DNA of 64,000 nucleotides, from NCBI RefSeq assembly GCF_954871325.1, contig NC_088778.1, forward strand, positions 19,577,120 to 19,641,119, in the 5' to 3' direction. Below, piece by piece: positions 56,301-58,053 of this stretch. The DNA is from Gordionus sp. m RMFG-2023. Its lineage: Eukaryota > Nematomorpha > Gordioida > Chordodea > Parachordodidae. A model generated the notes under the pieces. The model was not told the origin of the DNA. It ran no database searches and saw only the letters and a list, made by a program, of their open reading frames with translations. Made by a program: the position numbers and the translations under genes. Within the stretch, counting starts at the first letter, position 1; each line of letters starts with the position of its first letter.

Positions 56301-58053
56301 ATTATATATATTAGATTTTTTCAAATTTCATAATATATTTGTTTATTACTTATTATGTATATCGATTAATGTTATTACTTATTATATAAAAGTTATTTAA
56401 CAATAAAAATATTTTATATACTTTTAGAATTGCAATTGAATTGAATATAAACTATTACTGATCATTATAATATGTTTAATGACAAATTATGGTATACTTA
56501 AATTATAGATGTTATATCAATAAAAAGTATATTAAAAAAACCATTGGTTTCTTTACAGAATACAAAATTAGATATGATATCGGATCGGTAATGGCCGATA
56601 TCAATTTAATATCTGGAATATCGGATCGGATCAGCCTCCAAAAAGTGGTATCGGTACACCCCTAATTTTAAGGATTGAATTTTATACAGCCAAAATTGTT
56701 AATCTAATTACTATTGATTCAATCATAGCATGTTAATTAAATCTATTTATAAAGAATATTTGTCAATAATACTTATTTCTTCAAATGAAGATGATTTAAC
56801 TCTGCCCTGTCCAGAGTATTATTTAACATCAATAAAGACATTTTGTAAGTGTAGAATGTGTCAATTCAAATGGTTTTATGTCAATTCAGTGAAACTTGTG
56901 CAACACTTTTTCGCGAATTATCGTGAATCCACATTAGGGAAGATTTTGAAGATAATATTGCGAATTTTTTATAGCGAATACATTACAGCGAAACTTTTAT
57001 CGCAAATCAATAAACGCGTTATAGCGAAGTCATTATCGTGAAACCTAAATCGCGAAGACAATATAGCGATAACTATTTCACGAAGATATTATAGAGAATT
57101 TCATTATCGCGATATGTTTAATGTTGTTAATTAGTCGACTTCTTCTGACTACGACTGTCTAAGAGGAAATCGGCATGTCGACTTAAGTTGATCCATTTAG
57201 TCGGCTTTAGTATTTGCAACGGTCTGCTCCTTTTTTCTAAAATGAGACAGGTTCGATGGGTTAAGTCAATTGAAACCAGACCGTCGGTCCAGTCCCGTCT
57301 AAAAAATATTTTTTTTGTTAAGCTATAAAAGTTTTATTCTGCATGAAATTTATTAAAAATGAAATGTGTTAAATTACCAATATTTTTATTATATCATCAA
57401 ATCATTTTTATTATATTATTTATACAAAAAGATTAAACCAATACAAATTTAGATTTAATTAGTTTTGTTTTTGAATATGATAGATATTTGGTTATAAATT
57501 AAAACTGATTTATAAATAAATATTTTAATTATCTTCTAAAAAATCAAAAATTATTCCATTTTTTACCTATCCATTACCAATAAAATATTTCGTTAATTTT
57601 GGTTTTTATTGTCATATTCATTATTTTTCAATTATTTTGAAGCAAATGTGTAAAAATATAAATTATAAGCATGGTAAATTAAAATTTGAGTGAAGATGAA
57701 CCATAGAAATGTGACAATTATAATTCATTATTTTGAAGCAAATGAGTAAATATATAAATTGTAATCATGTTAAATTAAAATTTAGTAAAGATTATCCATA
57801 GAAAAGTGACAATTTTCATATTTGCTATTTTTTAACTTTTCATATCACACAGATGTTATCCATTGAAAATTATAAGTCGATTATTTGTAAATTGCAACAA
57901 AAATATCAGAATTCTACGTTAAAAAGAAAGTATGATCTTTACCTAATATTAAACACGGTTACTTGTTCAAAAAAATATAGGAGGAACCGACACTATTTTG
58001 AACTTTTCGATTTAAAATACACAAAAATTGTGAAAAACTGTTCTCAAAAATAA
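2370..58053 (+). CDS. MED23: MED23 gene, whole span: Mediator complex subunit 23 (Sur-2), about 20 exons
   Basis: MED23 is a large helical-repeat subunit of the Mediator complex, which in the nucleus links sequence-specific activators to RNA polymerase II. Successive plus-strand blocks match human MED23 (recalled from memory) in the same order from about human residue 50 to near the C terminus, and neighbouring blocks join at GT-AG sites with agreeing phase. Landmarks are LIWQHLSSQVIFFVLFQF, ETYSRLLVYMEIESLGIKGF, TIMHQTPHNW, SFDWRFNEF and HLIGPFLQRFHLERTRC. The summed placed exons give about 1,750-1,800 codons against about 1,370 in human; the excess is Asn/Ser-rich insertions in the exons at 24994, 43576 and 52629. 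Introns are bimodal: 26, 40, 42, 44, 44, 45, 46 and 53 nt, versus 0.2-9.4 kb and one of up to about 15 kb. Unresolved: the junctions between 2698 and 3262, between 3361 and 18558, and between 53364 and 57853. In the central part no exon is interrupted by a transposon and no in-frame stop is needed, so the gene looks functional. Confidence 0.9.
2441..2530 (+). CDS. MED23: MED23 exon 2 (probable)
   Basis: Thirty codons, phase 0 to phase 0, between a TTCAG acceptor and a GTATTT donor. The peptide includes NDEFIDLDVFLKIM, which sits where human MED23 has its acidic MDTPEDEKTKLISCL segment. Similarity is weak at this level; the splice structure is the better evidence. Confidence 0.5.
2571..2698 (+). 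CDS. MED23: MED23 exon 3 (probable)
   Basis: Begins after a TTAAAG acceptor in phase 0 and ends in phase 2 at a GTAATA donor. The peptide SKYQIKDWILKKY matches human SHEQCIQWIVKFI at S, Q, W, I and K with similar residues between, which is the main reason for placing the MED23 N terminus here. How it joins the next exon is not settled. An open block at 2815-2926 accepts phase 2 but leaves in phase 0, whereas the block at 3274 needs phase 1. Confidence 0.55.
3274..3361 (+). CDS. MED23: MED23 exon (probable), ends unresolved
   Basis: An open block after a TTTGCAG acceptor (an alternative acceptor lies at 3261) encodes a peptide containing LCAYYLMSQGSLEIN and IIVQSKMFDF. It aligns without gaps with human MED23 YDCLAMAVETGLLPP and onward, sharing C, G, L and S at matching positions. 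A weak donor at 3362 or a longer read to 3383 would end it. One more exon covering human residues near LEWERTQ is missing between here and 18558. Confidence 0.45.
3685..6340 (-). mobile_element. LINE-like retroelement with reverse transcriptase and C-terminal nuclease-like domain, degraded
   Basis: Read on the minus strand from about 6340 down to 3685. Successive pieces are a leader of uncertain role (6323-6060), GARLIALQKPNKDIQP near 5530-5445, GVGVPGGREAAIHLIR near 5367-5320, the catalytic box WYIDDGIL near 5050, LGSIVGG near 4855, a Cys/His cluster LHCHSCNGRFIRN near 4200, and EPQVLFRSDGKRTRG with LLEWDYS near 4100-4020. The last part resembles a restriction-enzyme-like fold, as in some non-LTR elements of cnidarians, crustaceans and molluscs. 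The 3' end near 3685 is shared with fragments at 20170-20440 and 54478-54565. The frame changes several times (for example between 5367, 5225 and 5064) and no long intact ORF remains, so it is a dead copy inside a MED23 intron. Confidence 0.7.
6341..7739. other. Intronic stretch with a GC-richer MITE-like patch
   Basis: Mostly AT-rich with no gene. From about 7440 to 7705 the base composition rises and short phrases such as GGACGGG, GGGCGGGC and GGGTTCGGGTTC repeat, ending in a CAGGGCTGTGAACCCG-like terminus (read on the minus strand near 7705). Similar phrases occur near 20470, 23030, 27080, 43090, 43320 and 50490, suggesting a family of short non-autonomous elements. Its left terminus was not found. 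Confidence 0.4.
7740..11345 (-). mobile_element. Outer hAT transposon (minus strand), split by a younger hAT
   Basis: Two minus-strand blocks, 11345-11191 and 8638-7740, read as one hAT transposase once the insertion at 8647-11182 is set aside. The right block contains LPDRTTISQGAL, resembling the LPSRxT segment of hAT proteins. The left block has IREIISALRYQVADLE and, further on, LPEEDALTFWI near the C-terminal dimerisation region. The motif K-I-R-x-I-I-x-A-L-R-Y recurs in the hAT at 60811-61770, so the two are relatives. Ends and target duplication were not found, and the frame is broken. It lies inside a MED23 intron. Confidence 0.6.
8647..11182 (+). mobile_element. Inner hAT transposon with TIRs and perfect 8-bp target duplication
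   Basis: The element begins CAGAGTTGTTA and ends with its complement. Both ends carry copies of TAGCGCGCTACTTTTT. It is flanked by CTAAGAAT at 8639-8646 and 11183-11190, the 8-bp duplication expected for hAT. The plus-strand transposase is recognisable: a BED finger (8899-9123, LCLKCKK then NLKKHLK), an acidic site in ADSWTH near 9510, the segment YLGITGHWLDP near 9590, VTDNGSNYLKSF near 9756, CSCHNLNLIA near 10564 and LTPNRTRWNS near 10735. Introns of 43 nt (9124-9166) and 48 nt (9536-9583) appear to interrupt it. In-frame stops near 9376 and the absence of the C-terminal dimerisation domain mark it as inactive. Confidence 0.88.
11346..12382. other. AT-rich intronic stretch with a GC-rich patch
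   Basis: No gene recognised. A short patch at about 11808-11905 is rich in CGCC and GGCG phrases (GCCGTCGCC, GGCGGC, CGACGGCGC) and resembles the patch at 60310-60415, so both may be remnants of one repeat family. Confidence 0.35.
12383..13016. mobile_element. hAT-type MITE, TAGGGCTGTGCCGAT family, copy 1
   Basis: Bounded by TAAGGCTGTGCCGAT on the left and its complement ATCGGCACAGCCCTA on the right, and flanked by TAATAAAA and TAATAAAT, a 7-of-8 target duplication. Inside both ends the phrase GATCCGATAT repeats. No transposase is encoded. It aligns along its whole length with the copy at 29424-30086. Confidence 0.82.
13017..15338. other. AT-rich intronic stretch, nothing recognised
   Basis: No ORF with a recognisable family, no RNA gene and no bounded repeat was seen. 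The open block near 15180-15280 reads WIIGLVDYLPGLRKMIYCL on the plus strand but matches nothing I know. Confidence 0.4.
15339..15795 (+). other. Open, GC-richer block of unknown nature
   Basis: Two overlapping plus-strand frames (15339-15593 and 15499-15795) and one minus-strand frame (15544-15356) stay open together in a patch that is less AT-rich than its surroundings. Internally, phrases like GAATATATTCCCACC, AAATATATTTCCATG and ATATATCCCCGAATG recur every 25-35 bp, so the openness may come from a degenerate repeat rather than from a protein. It was tested as the missing N-terminal MED23 exon, but the resemblance is not persuasive. Confidence 0.25.
16574..16983. mobile_element. Small inverted-repeat element (MITE)
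   Basis: The left end TAGTGCGAGCAAATTGAGC is mirrored at the right end as GCTCAATTTGTGCGCACTA. The flanks CAATCTAA and TAAGATAA agree at five of eight positions, so a hAT-like duplication is possible but not secure. No coding sequence inside. Confidence 0.55.
17110..17515. mobile_element. hAT-type MITE, CAGTGGCGTAGC family, perfect 8-bp target duplication
   Basis: Starts CAGTGGCGTAGCTAGG and ends CCTACGCCACTG. It is flanked on both sides by ATAGAATT (17102-17109 and 17516-17523). The interior has a G-rich left part with GGCCTTCGGCC hairpins (17190-17225) and no transposase. A degenerate relative starts at 21342. Confidence 0.88.
17516..18557. other. AT-rich intronic stretch before the first secure MED23 exon
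   Basis: No gene recognised. Two oppositely oriented near-copies near 17655-17770 and 17840-17945 (GCTATGTCCTGGTTCG versus CGAACCAGGACACGACC) suggest the ends of a degenerate inverted-repeat element of about 290 bp. A run of C is present at 18476-18489. Confidence 0.4.
18558..18968 (+). CDS. MED23: MED23 exon A (first secure exon)
   Basis: Accepts phase 1 after CATAG at 18557 and ends in phase 1 at GTTAAA. The peptide contains LKGVRDIINPIFQKY, matching human YKGVRDLLKVILEK, and LPSYLVVNELRKL, matching LPAYFAVTEIRKL, then SLPHWSLASSFYEYVN for KLPHWLLGNLVSDFVD. The left boundary is the least certain part; the open frame upstream, LLFLMFTT, fits human WALTFKLV. The following intron is only 26 nt. 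Confidence 0.85.
18995..19107 (+). CDS. MED23: MED23 exon B
   Basis: After a 26-nt intron (18969-18994, TTTTTAACAG acceptor), the exon reads in phase 1 as RQNFYPILGYSSATNIAWRL and then FKFPIRGFLPY. Human has NSGAICNSWKL and LRFPLKGLLPY here. It ends in phase 0 at GTAAAA; reading on meets a stop at 19120, so the donor is required. Confidence 0.9.
19154..19249 (+). CDS. MED23: MED23 exon C
   Basis: Starts after TTTCTCAG, phase 0, and ends in phase 0 at GTAAAG. The peptide KQPYSRDLVCNILGLKKQ is nearly identical to human EQPYSRDMVCNMLGLNKQ. The preceding intron is 46 nt; the following one (19250-23849) is 4.6 kb. Confidence 0.95.
19281..19560. mobile_element. Left end of a TAGGGCTGT / GATCCGATAT-type element (partial)
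   Basis: TAGGGCTGTCGATAC at 19281 is followed by repeats of GATCCGATAT, as in the bounded copies at 12383, 29424, 45510 and 54566. No matching right end was found, though a related phrase occurs near 20800. Probably a decayed hAT-type MITE within the 4.6-kb MED23 intron. Confidence 0.45.
20170..20440 (-). mobile_element. 3' fragment of the LINE at 3685-6340
   Basis: Runs parallel to 3685-3945 nearly base for base, including TAGCTCTTTGGCT, GTAGTTCGCTTTAAGGATA and CTAAATTTTTGAAGAATGCTAGGGCAAG-like phrases. It is therefore a strongly 5'-truncated insertion of the same family in minus orientation. Confidence 0.8.
20463..20631. mobile_element. Small hAT-like MITE with GC-rich repeats
   Basis: Bounded by CAGAGACCTGTAGG on the left and CCTCTGAAGGTCTCTG on the right. 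The interior has repeated GGCCGGGCC and CGGGTCGGG phrases separated by A/T runs. Flanks ATATATAT and ATATATTA agree at six of eight positions. Confidence 0.55.
21342..21465. mobile_element. Degenerate CAGTGGCGTAGC-family MITE end
   Basis: CAGTGGAGTATCCAGCTA is followed by GGGGAGCTTTGCCCTC, CCCTTGGCTGACC and CCTTCGGCCGGG, the same order of parts as at 17110-17225. The opposite end was not found. Comparable worn pieces occur near 25772, 26230 and 29120-29150. Confidence 0.5.
21466..23849. other. AT-rich intronic stretch
   Basis: No gene recognised. A patch near 23020-23120 with GGGTCCGGGTTCGAG and GGGTCCGGATTTGGGC resembles the short GC-richer repeats near 7450-7700. A minus-strand stretch near 22270-22500 stays open but is low in complexity and matches nothing known. 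Confidence 0.35.
23850..24606 (+). CDS. MED23: MED23 exon D
   Basis: Begins after AATTTAG at phase 0 with HKIRCPLLEE, human HKQRCPVLED. The core LIWQHLSSQVIFFVLFQF corresponds to human LLWQHLSSQLIFFVLFQF, followed by WLLLQFISGSIQNTQAQEFL, LFNLLYPES and ACIWMHIAKKFRQ. Two donors are possible, GTGAAG at 24607 and GTTACT at 24622, both phase 1 and both compatible with the acceptor at 24993. The frame stays open without splicing to a TAG at 24651. Confidence 0.95.
24688..24825 (+). other. Possible duplicated or poison exon in the MED23 D-F intron
   Basis: After CGATAG at 24687, in the phase that fits exon D, the frame reads to a stop near 24825 and ends with CIPFPFQVSEHAFLKRIF. This resembles the start of the next true exon, WPIPFAFSIHARFIQGIWN (25014-25070), and human IPIPHSLRLHHEFLQQ. 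It has no usable donor before its stop, so including it would truncate the protein. It could be a relic of exon duplication, a regulated poison exon, or chance. Confidence 0.35.
24994..25459 (+). CDS. MED23: MED23 exon F
   Basis: Accepts phase 1 after ATATAG at 24993 and reads PIPFAFSIHARFIQ (human PIPHSLRLHHEFLQ), then an acidic, Asn/Ser-rich insertion of about 60 residues absent from human. It continues with HPLLCNAFSTSAEYFTL (human ALLCNAYSTNSECFTL) and LDSLSVHAKM (human LDSLTVHAKM). It ends in phase 2 at GTTGAT; the split codon AG+C restores the serine of human KMSLIH. Confidence 0.95.
25460..26733. other. MED23 intron F-G with a worn MITE
   Basis: A stretch from CAGTGGCTTCACTAGCGG at about 25772 to CTTGGCTATGCCTGTG near 26270 looks like an eroded CAGTGGCGTAGC-family element, about 500 bp, with G-rich and C-rich ends. 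Near 26553 TAGTGTTGTTAAAC begins a phrase shared with the MITE at 29181, but no right end is visible. Confidence 0.4.
26734..26879 (+). CDS. MED23: MED23 exon G
   Basis: One base completes the split serine codon, then LIHNIVTSILKTL and LLETYSRLLVYMEIESLG, followed by IKGFI, match human LIHSIATRVIKLA, LVETYSRLLVYMEIESLG and IKGFI. It ends in phase 1 at GTTAGC, after which a 45-nt intron follows. Confidence 0.97.
26925..27027 (+). CDS. MED23: MED23 exon H
   Basis: After TTTATTTAG the exon reads HLLPNIFKNQCWSAVFSLL and EMFNHRLHYIQPHY, against human QLLPTVFKSHAWGILHTLL and EMFSYRMHHIQPHY. It ends in phase 2 at GTATAA. The next intron (27028-33113) is 6.1 kb. Confidence 0.97.
27028..29180. other. 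AT-rich start of the 6.1-kb MED23 intron
   Basis: No gene recognised. TAGGGCTGCCAGATGC at 28012 could be a transposon terminus but has no partner. A less AT-rich patch at 28080-28260 and a C-rich relic with CCCCCCTAGTGATGCTACTG near 29130 look like fragments of old elements. Confidence 0.35.
29181..29393. mobile_element. 213-bp hAT-type MITE with perfect 8-bp target duplication
   Basis: The ends are about 55-bp inverted repeats beginning TAGTGTTGTTAAACGGCTCG on the left and, read on the other strand, TAGTGATGTTAAACGGCTCG on the right. The flanks are GTTATTAT at 29173-29180 and 29394-29401. There is no coding content. A 75-bp relative sits at 45317-45391. Confidence 0.9.
29424..30086. mobile_element. 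hAT-type MITE, TAGGGCTGTGCCGAT family, copy 2
   Basis: TAGGACTATGCCGATCC on the left is mirrored by ATCGGCACAGCCCTA on the right. Flanks are ATATATAC on both sides (29416-29423 and 30087-30094). Alignable from end to end with the copy at 12383-13016, it carries the same GATCCGATAT phrases and no transposase. Confidence 0.9.
30797..30965 (+). mobile_element. tRNA-headed SINE, copy 1
   Basis: A tRNA-like head has an A-box-like start near 30798 (TAGTAGCGCATCCGC) and a B box GGTTCGAATC at 30841-30850, followed by a tail TATATAATCTCCTTAGATTTTAA and GGAAAACGATCAT. The tail is shared with the copy at 56152-56330. No flanking duplication was fixed. Confidence 0.65.
30940..31046. repeat. Tandem duplication of about 55 bp, two units
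   Basis: The block GAAGATTATATATTAGATAT followed by TTATTAATTTATAAATAATTTG is repeated once with few differences, immediately after the SINE tail. Confidence 0.75.
31228..31721. mobile_element. Inverted-repeat element of about 494 bp
   Basis: The left end GTTATGGGCAAAATGGA with TTTGGATATCTTTTGATATA is mirrored on the right as TATATCCAAAGTTATCAAAA and TTTTTGTTGTCCATAAC, giving roughly 70-bp inverted repeats. A run of C lies inside at about 31498-31510. Superfamily and target duplication are unresolved. Confidence 0.5.
31722..33113. other. Remainder of the 6.1-kb MED23 intron
   Basis: AT-rich with no gene. A GC-richer patch at 32520-32605 contains GGTCCGGCC and GACCGGACCG phrases that resemble the patch near 57240-57300, suggesting a shared repeat. 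Confidence 0.35.
33114..33419 (+). CDS. MED23: MED23 exon I
   Basis: Begins after CTACCTAG in phase 2 and reads FQMLSYLHSL, human VQLLSHLHTL. It continues with QLHSCMENLVLHIVSGL, FEIQPQISRFQGDYKNIIS and YSEELNKVLVLTLAKAIH for human ESEELNRALILTLARATH. The last codon is split, TG plus G, to restore GTW of human GTWCKDIL. The following intron is 9.4 kb (33420-42836). Confidence 0.97.
33706..33770. repeat. Solo terminal sequence of the GGGTCATTCCATGTCAAATC type
   Basis: GGGTCATTCCATGTCAAATC followed by GACC matches the termini of the large element at 47252-49677 (GGGTAATTCCATGAGAAATCGACC). Another solo end is at 59854. No partner end was found nearby. Confidence 0.5.
33880..34230 (+). mobile_element. 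hAT N-terminal (BED finger) fragment
   Basis: A short plus-strand frame reads LCKFKFCPNSNISTSMSSSS followed by NLKKHENSD, the C-x2-C and L-x2-H spacing of a BED finger, then an acidic tail DEDLNEDSCEDDLL. Only this part is recognisable and the frame is degraded. Confidence 0.5.
34255..34725. mobile_element. Inverted-repeat element of about 470 bp
   Basis: About 100 bp near the left end (TTATATATTATTTTCGCATA through AAAAAATAAATAAAAAG to TATTTAGTATTTTTTATG) is mirrored near 34625-34725. Between the arms lie GTAACG phrases that also occur at 38000-38090 and 53940-54040, so these may be one repeat family. Confidence 0.55.
34785..35480 (+). pseudogene. IS630/Tc1/mariner-like transposase remnant
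   Basis: A plus-strand frame carries RKELNQEHEEYLLDCINLD followed by a helix-turn-helix-like ISKNTVSRSLF, then a catalytic segment KFIFIDEDGFSMLMRRLYGY and IKTNSIITVLTI, as in the DDE domain of IS630/Tc1-type transposases. A stop interrupts the frame near 34885 and the C-terminal part after 35247 is out of frame. It is a dead copy in the 9.4-kb MED23 intron; its terminal repeats were not found. Confidence 0.65.
35600..35795. repeat. Purine/pyrimidine low-complexity repeat, about 18-bp periodicity
   Basis: Phrases of the form CTTTTTTGATTGG and CCTTTTTTGA recur, and the minus strand encodes a lysine/serine-rich repeat. The open minus-strand frames here are produced by this repeat and should not be read as genes. 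Confidence 0.7.
36576..36870. repeat. Tandem array, unit about 140 bp, two units plus a partial
   Basis: TCAGGCTAAA marks the unit start at 36576, 36721 and 36857. Each unit also has TCATxTCxAATAAAATG and TTTGTTTGxTAGATATAAT. Confidence 0.75.
36917..37225. repeat. Tandem array, unit about 157 bp, two units
   Basis: The phrases CACAATATG, GAAGATTTTAGTTTGCAAGA and TTAGGTCTGATATTATATTA occur twice in the same order with few differences. Confidence 0.8.
38092..41012 (-). mobile_element. Non-autonomous LTR retroelement (fossil), complete with LTRs and 5-bp target duplication
   Basis: Two direct repeats of about 290-300 bp (38092-38379 and 40713-41012) bound the element. ATTAC flanks both sides (38087-38091 and 41013-41017). 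Next to the left LTR, on the minus strand, is a purine tract AGGGGGGGGGGAGA; next to the right LTR is TGGCGCCGTGACC, a tRNA-primer-like site. These place the element in minus orientation. The 2.3-kb interior has no recognisable gag or pol and contains short tandem repeats, so it looks like a non-autonomous (TRIM/LARD-like) relative of LTR elements. The LTRs differ at roughly a tenth of positions by eye, implying moderate age. It lies in the 9.4-kb MED23 intron. A weak, diverged LTR-like piece is near 62980-63210. Confidence 0.82.
39535..39830. repeat. Tandem repeats of about 40 bp inside the LTR element
   Basis: Five or six copies of a unit with TTTCTCAACCGGCCC, CAAAACACATTG and GGCCATT. A second short tandem pair of about 70 bp is at 40490-40622 (CTCCACCGTATTTCC and CCTGTGCC). 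Both belong to the interior of the 38092-41012 element. Confidence 0.75.
41057..41850. mobile_element. Inverted-repeat element of 794 bp, possibly Tc1/mariner-like
   Basis: The left end TCATAACTAATGTTAGAG and an inner block AAAACAAGGTTAAACTTTAG are mirrored on the right as CTAAAGTTTAATCTTGTTTT and CTCTATGTTAGTTATGA. Inside, a plus-strand frame near 41285-41430 resembles the helix-turn-helix of Tc1 transposases (ITISTCNRMIHSSGYKF), but this is weak and no catalytic domain is seen. Confidence 0.6.
41851..42836. other. End of the 9.4-kb MED23 intron
   Basis: AT-rich, no gene. A direct duplication of about 50 bp (GCTGATATCGAGCCTTTATT at about 42473 and GCTAATATCGAGCCTTTATT at about 42606) is separated by about 80 bp. 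A worn C-rich end with GGTACGCCTATG lies at about 42756. Confidence 0.45.
42837..43000 (+). CDS. MED23: MED23 exon J
   Basis: Starts after ATTAAG, finishing the split Trp codon, and reads FYDLMNTIMHQTPHNW against human CKDILQTIMSFTPHNW with identical spacing. It continues with SNHTLYHFPLSLGKFY and FKEYINEEFKNM for human LKKNVEEEYRKW. Ends in phase 1 at GTAATA. Confidence 0.95.
43576..44142 (+). CDS. MED23: MED23 exon K
   Basis: Begins after ACCGCAG in phase 1. It reads SSPKALILCLVWKLGVE (human GSPPLFLCLLWKMLLE), then an Asn-rich stretch, LFAEYLISEFSN (human TFADFLVYEFST), YLESLNELIWVKGLIPLDRL (human CIEILNDMVWKYNIVTLDRL) and a second Asn-rich segment. The donor GTAATA at 44143 gives phase 1, matching the next exon. 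The Asn/Ser-rich parts are longer than in human. Confidence 0.93.
44386..44632. mobile_element. 247-bp palindromic MITE
   Basis: ATCGTCGCCTGAGAATTAGA and TTATTCCATATCCAC on the left are mirrored on the right by GTGGAGATGGAATAATC and TAATTCTCAGGCGACGAT, giving about 40-bp inverted repeats that are nearly perfect. The interior is non-coding and the target duplication is unclear. It lies in the 740-bp MED23 intron K-L. Confidence 0.8.
44883..45087 (+). CDS. MED23: MED23 exon L
   Basis: After GTTTTAG, phase 1, a Ser/Asn-rich lead is followed by FIAQLLLLKPPDFLSQR, human FIIQLLLLKPNDFRNR. It continues with HNHWVYQDWHKKHVHFTIKY (human PEHWLQNDWHTKHMNYHKKY). Ends in phase 2 at GTTAAT; the next intron is 53 nt. 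Confidence 0.96.
45141..45231 (+). CDS. MED23: MED23 exon M
   Basis: After ATATTAG the split codon gives Arg, then YYGECDNSE and GFPVLFGNIYYRLIP, human YLPIYFGNVCLRFLP. Ends in phase 0 at GTATTG. The next intron (45232-49783, 4.6 kb) contains several transposons. Confidence 0.93.
45317..45391. mobile_element. 75-bp hAT-type MITE relic
   Basis: TAGTGTTTAAAAACGGCC on the left and GGTCCAATCCTTTAACAACACTA-type end on the right, flanked by AATGAAAT and AATGAACT (7 of 8). It is related by its termini to the MITE at 29181. Confidence 0.6.
45510..47160 (-). mobile_element. hAT-type element, TAGGGGTGTACCGAT ends, perfect 8-bp duplication
   Basis: Left end TAGGGGTGTACCGATACC with GATCCGATAT phrases; right end ATATTGGTACATTCCTA. 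GTTTATTC flanks both sides (45502-45509 and 47161-47168). On the minus strand at 46967-46725 the frame contains IPTSSCTAEKVLSKIK, the hAT dimerisation signature, so this is a deleted autonomous hAT keeping only the C-terminal part. It links the transposase-less GATCCGATAT MITEs to hAT. A second element is inserted at 45934-46591. Confidence 0.88.
45934..46591. mobile_element. TA-flanked MITE of 658 bp nested in the hAT element
   Basis: Inverted termini GGGGAAATGTGCCATGAATG and, on the other strand, GGGGAAATGTGCCATAAATG continue into GGCCATGTTT. TA lies on both sides, compatible with a Tc1/mariner or pogo-type target. The interior is non-coding. Confidence 0.75.
47252..49677 (+). mobile_element. 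2.4-kb DNA transposon with about 650-bp terminal inverted repeats
   Basis: The left end GGGTAATTCCATGAGAAATC and the right end, read on the other strand, GGGTGATTCCACGTCAAATA begin inverted repeats that continue to about 47915 and 49035, roughly 650 bp per arm with modest divergence. Shared landmarks include ATATACGCCTTCAAAGTCGA, AACTCTATCTTAAGTA-type phrases and GACGCTATATTGTAAAATAAA. Between the arms a plus-strand degraded frame (about 48060-48640) encodes YCSEASAAQYKNRNF-like residues followed by WHFSATSHGKGPCDGLGG and TLKRLAARSS, a segment seen in uncharacterised transposase-like proteins of invertebrates. In-frame stops are present (for example after ARSSL). Superfamily and target duplication unresolved; it lies wholly in a MED23 intron. 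Confidence 0.82.
49784..50036 (+). CDS. MED23: MED23 exon N
   Basis: After TTTATTAG, phase 0, it reads IIDILIHRYLELPGMYKSL (human VFDIVIHRFLELLPVSKSL), then LLDRLSELYRYHPRPLSYLY (human LLDHLGGLYKFHDRPVTYLY) and VKGKLTKAIFNAL. Ends in phase 1 at GTAATA. Confidence 0.97.
50037..51918. other. MED23 intron N-P, AT-rich
   Basis: No gene recognised. A short patch near 50490-50600 (GGCCTAAGCCC, CCCAGGCCAGCCCAGGC, GCGGGCCAGTCC) belongs to the GC-richer repeat type noted near 7450 and 43090. Confidence 0.4.
51919..52116 (+). CDS. MED23: MED23 exon P
   Basis: The frame NSIIPKQWYATTEFNNYL corresponds to human DNRPQGWCLSDTYLKCAM, followed by Asn-rich residues and DYYRNLYQRLVK for human TYYCRLIGRLVD. 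The acceptor is uncertain: AAAAG at 51918 gives a human-like length, while GCAG at 51864 has equal phase but would add a hydrophobic stretch. Ends in phase 1 at GTATAT. Confidence 0.85.
52354..52586 (+). CDS. MED23: MED23 exon Q
   Basis: Reads SPFPSFDWRFNEFSNETLHY (human GPFPNCDWRFNEFPNPAAHA), HVICIELLSLPANGQTIAK (human HVTCVELMALAVSGKEVGN) and HHLVPFFEIDYQHWFNAIA. The acceptor is TTTAG at 52353 or AAAG at 52347, both in phase. Ends in phase 0 at GTTAAA before a 42-nt intron. Confidence 0.96.
52629..53122 (+). CDS. MED23: MED23 exon R
   Basis: After TTCTAG, phase 0, DSYSSGIYNEIEEQMEMIF fits human EPYWIVLHDRIVSVISS. A lineage-specific insertion of about 60 polar residues follows, then PNKFLRNKFYDFDN (human GYPFRLFDFTA) and LAHALWLHSNIGQLSMLP (human LAHAVWHHSSIGQLSLIP). 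Ends in phase 2 at GTATAG; the next intron is 44 nt. Confidence 0.96.
53167..53364 (+). CDS. MED23: MED23 exon S
   Basis: After ATTTAG the frame reads ERLKPKIKSENQYLYLCHL, human TEVLLPIVKTEFQLLYVYHL. It continues with IGPFLQRFHLERTRCLLE (human VGPFLQRFQQERTRCMIE) and FYEILENVDYYYHDLQ. The GTAAGC donor at 53365 leaves phase 2. The exon for human ICDFLYHMKY was not found. Confidence 0.96.
53500..53640 (-). mobile_element. tRNA-headed SINE on the minus strand
   Basis: On the minus strand TATGCGGCCTAGTCTACTTG resembles an A-box region and GGTTCTGGGTTCGAATTC carries a B box, with a body towards 53500. It resembles a tRNA in layout but no cloverleaf with paired acceptor stem is evident. Confidence 0.5.
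53930..54060. repeat. GTAACG-rich repeat piece
   Basis: AAGTAACTTCATTCGTTAAAA, AACGAGTAACGGG and GAGTAACGAAAACG occur close together. Comparable phrases occur at 34365-34425 and 37990-38085, pointing to a dispersed repeat. Confidence 0.5.
54478..54565 (-). mobile_element. LINE 3' fragment, interrupted by the next element
   Basis: Matches 3685-3775 and 20190-20280 (TAGGATAGCTCTTTG, GAAGCTAATGTAGTCG). The match appears to resume after 56664 with TTTTAAGGAT, so the element at 54566-56664 inserted into this fragment. Confidence 0.7.
54903..56085. repeat. Large imperfect palindrome (fold-back element), arms of about 550-590 bp
   Basis: TACTAGCTAATAACCCGTC and GACGGGGTTG at the left are mirrored by CAACAACCCCGTCGGCTAGTA-type sequence at the right. 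Inside each arm the block GATCAGGCCTGGC, TCTGCAAAA and CAATATGATTTCTATCACAA occurs more than once. The short ORFs of this region are by-products of the palindrome. Confidence 0.8.
56152..56330 (+). mobile_element. tRNA-headed SINE, copy 2
   Basis: A head with B-box-like TGTTCGACCCT near 56202 is followed by TATATAGTCTCCTTAAATTT and GAAAACGATCATG, the tail shared with 30797-30965. It sits in the hAT-type element 54566-56664. Confidence 0.6.
56910..57115. repeat. Degenerate CGCGAA/TTATAGCGAA short-period array
   Basis: At least ten copies of a core such as CGCGAA, GCGAA, CGTGAA or CGAA follow one another at about 14-18 bp, each preceded by TTAT or ATAT. It is a strikingly periodic CpG-bearing block in AT-rich DNA; the overlapping ORF at 56730-57041 is partly built from it. 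Confidence 0.65.
57631..57815. repeat. Direct repeat of about 93 bp, two units
   Basis: TTATTTTGAAGCAAATG, ATATAAATT, AAATTAAAATTT and GAAxxGTGACAATT follow in the same order twice with a few differences. Confidence 0.75.
57853..58053 (+). CDS. MED23: MED23 last exon (tentative)
   Basis: After a pyrimidine-rich CACACAG acceptor the frame opens with SIENYKSIICKLQQKY and LKRKYDLYLIL, comparable with human SVKEQVEKIICNLKPA and LKLRLRFI near the C terminus, sharing IIC and the basic helix. It ends in TAA at 58051. It starts in phase 0 whereas exon S ends in phase 2, so at least one exon between them is missing. Confidence 0.5.
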   Translation: MLSIENYKSIICKLQQKYQNSTLKRKYDLYLILNTVTCSKKYRRNRHYFELFDLKYTKIVKNCSQK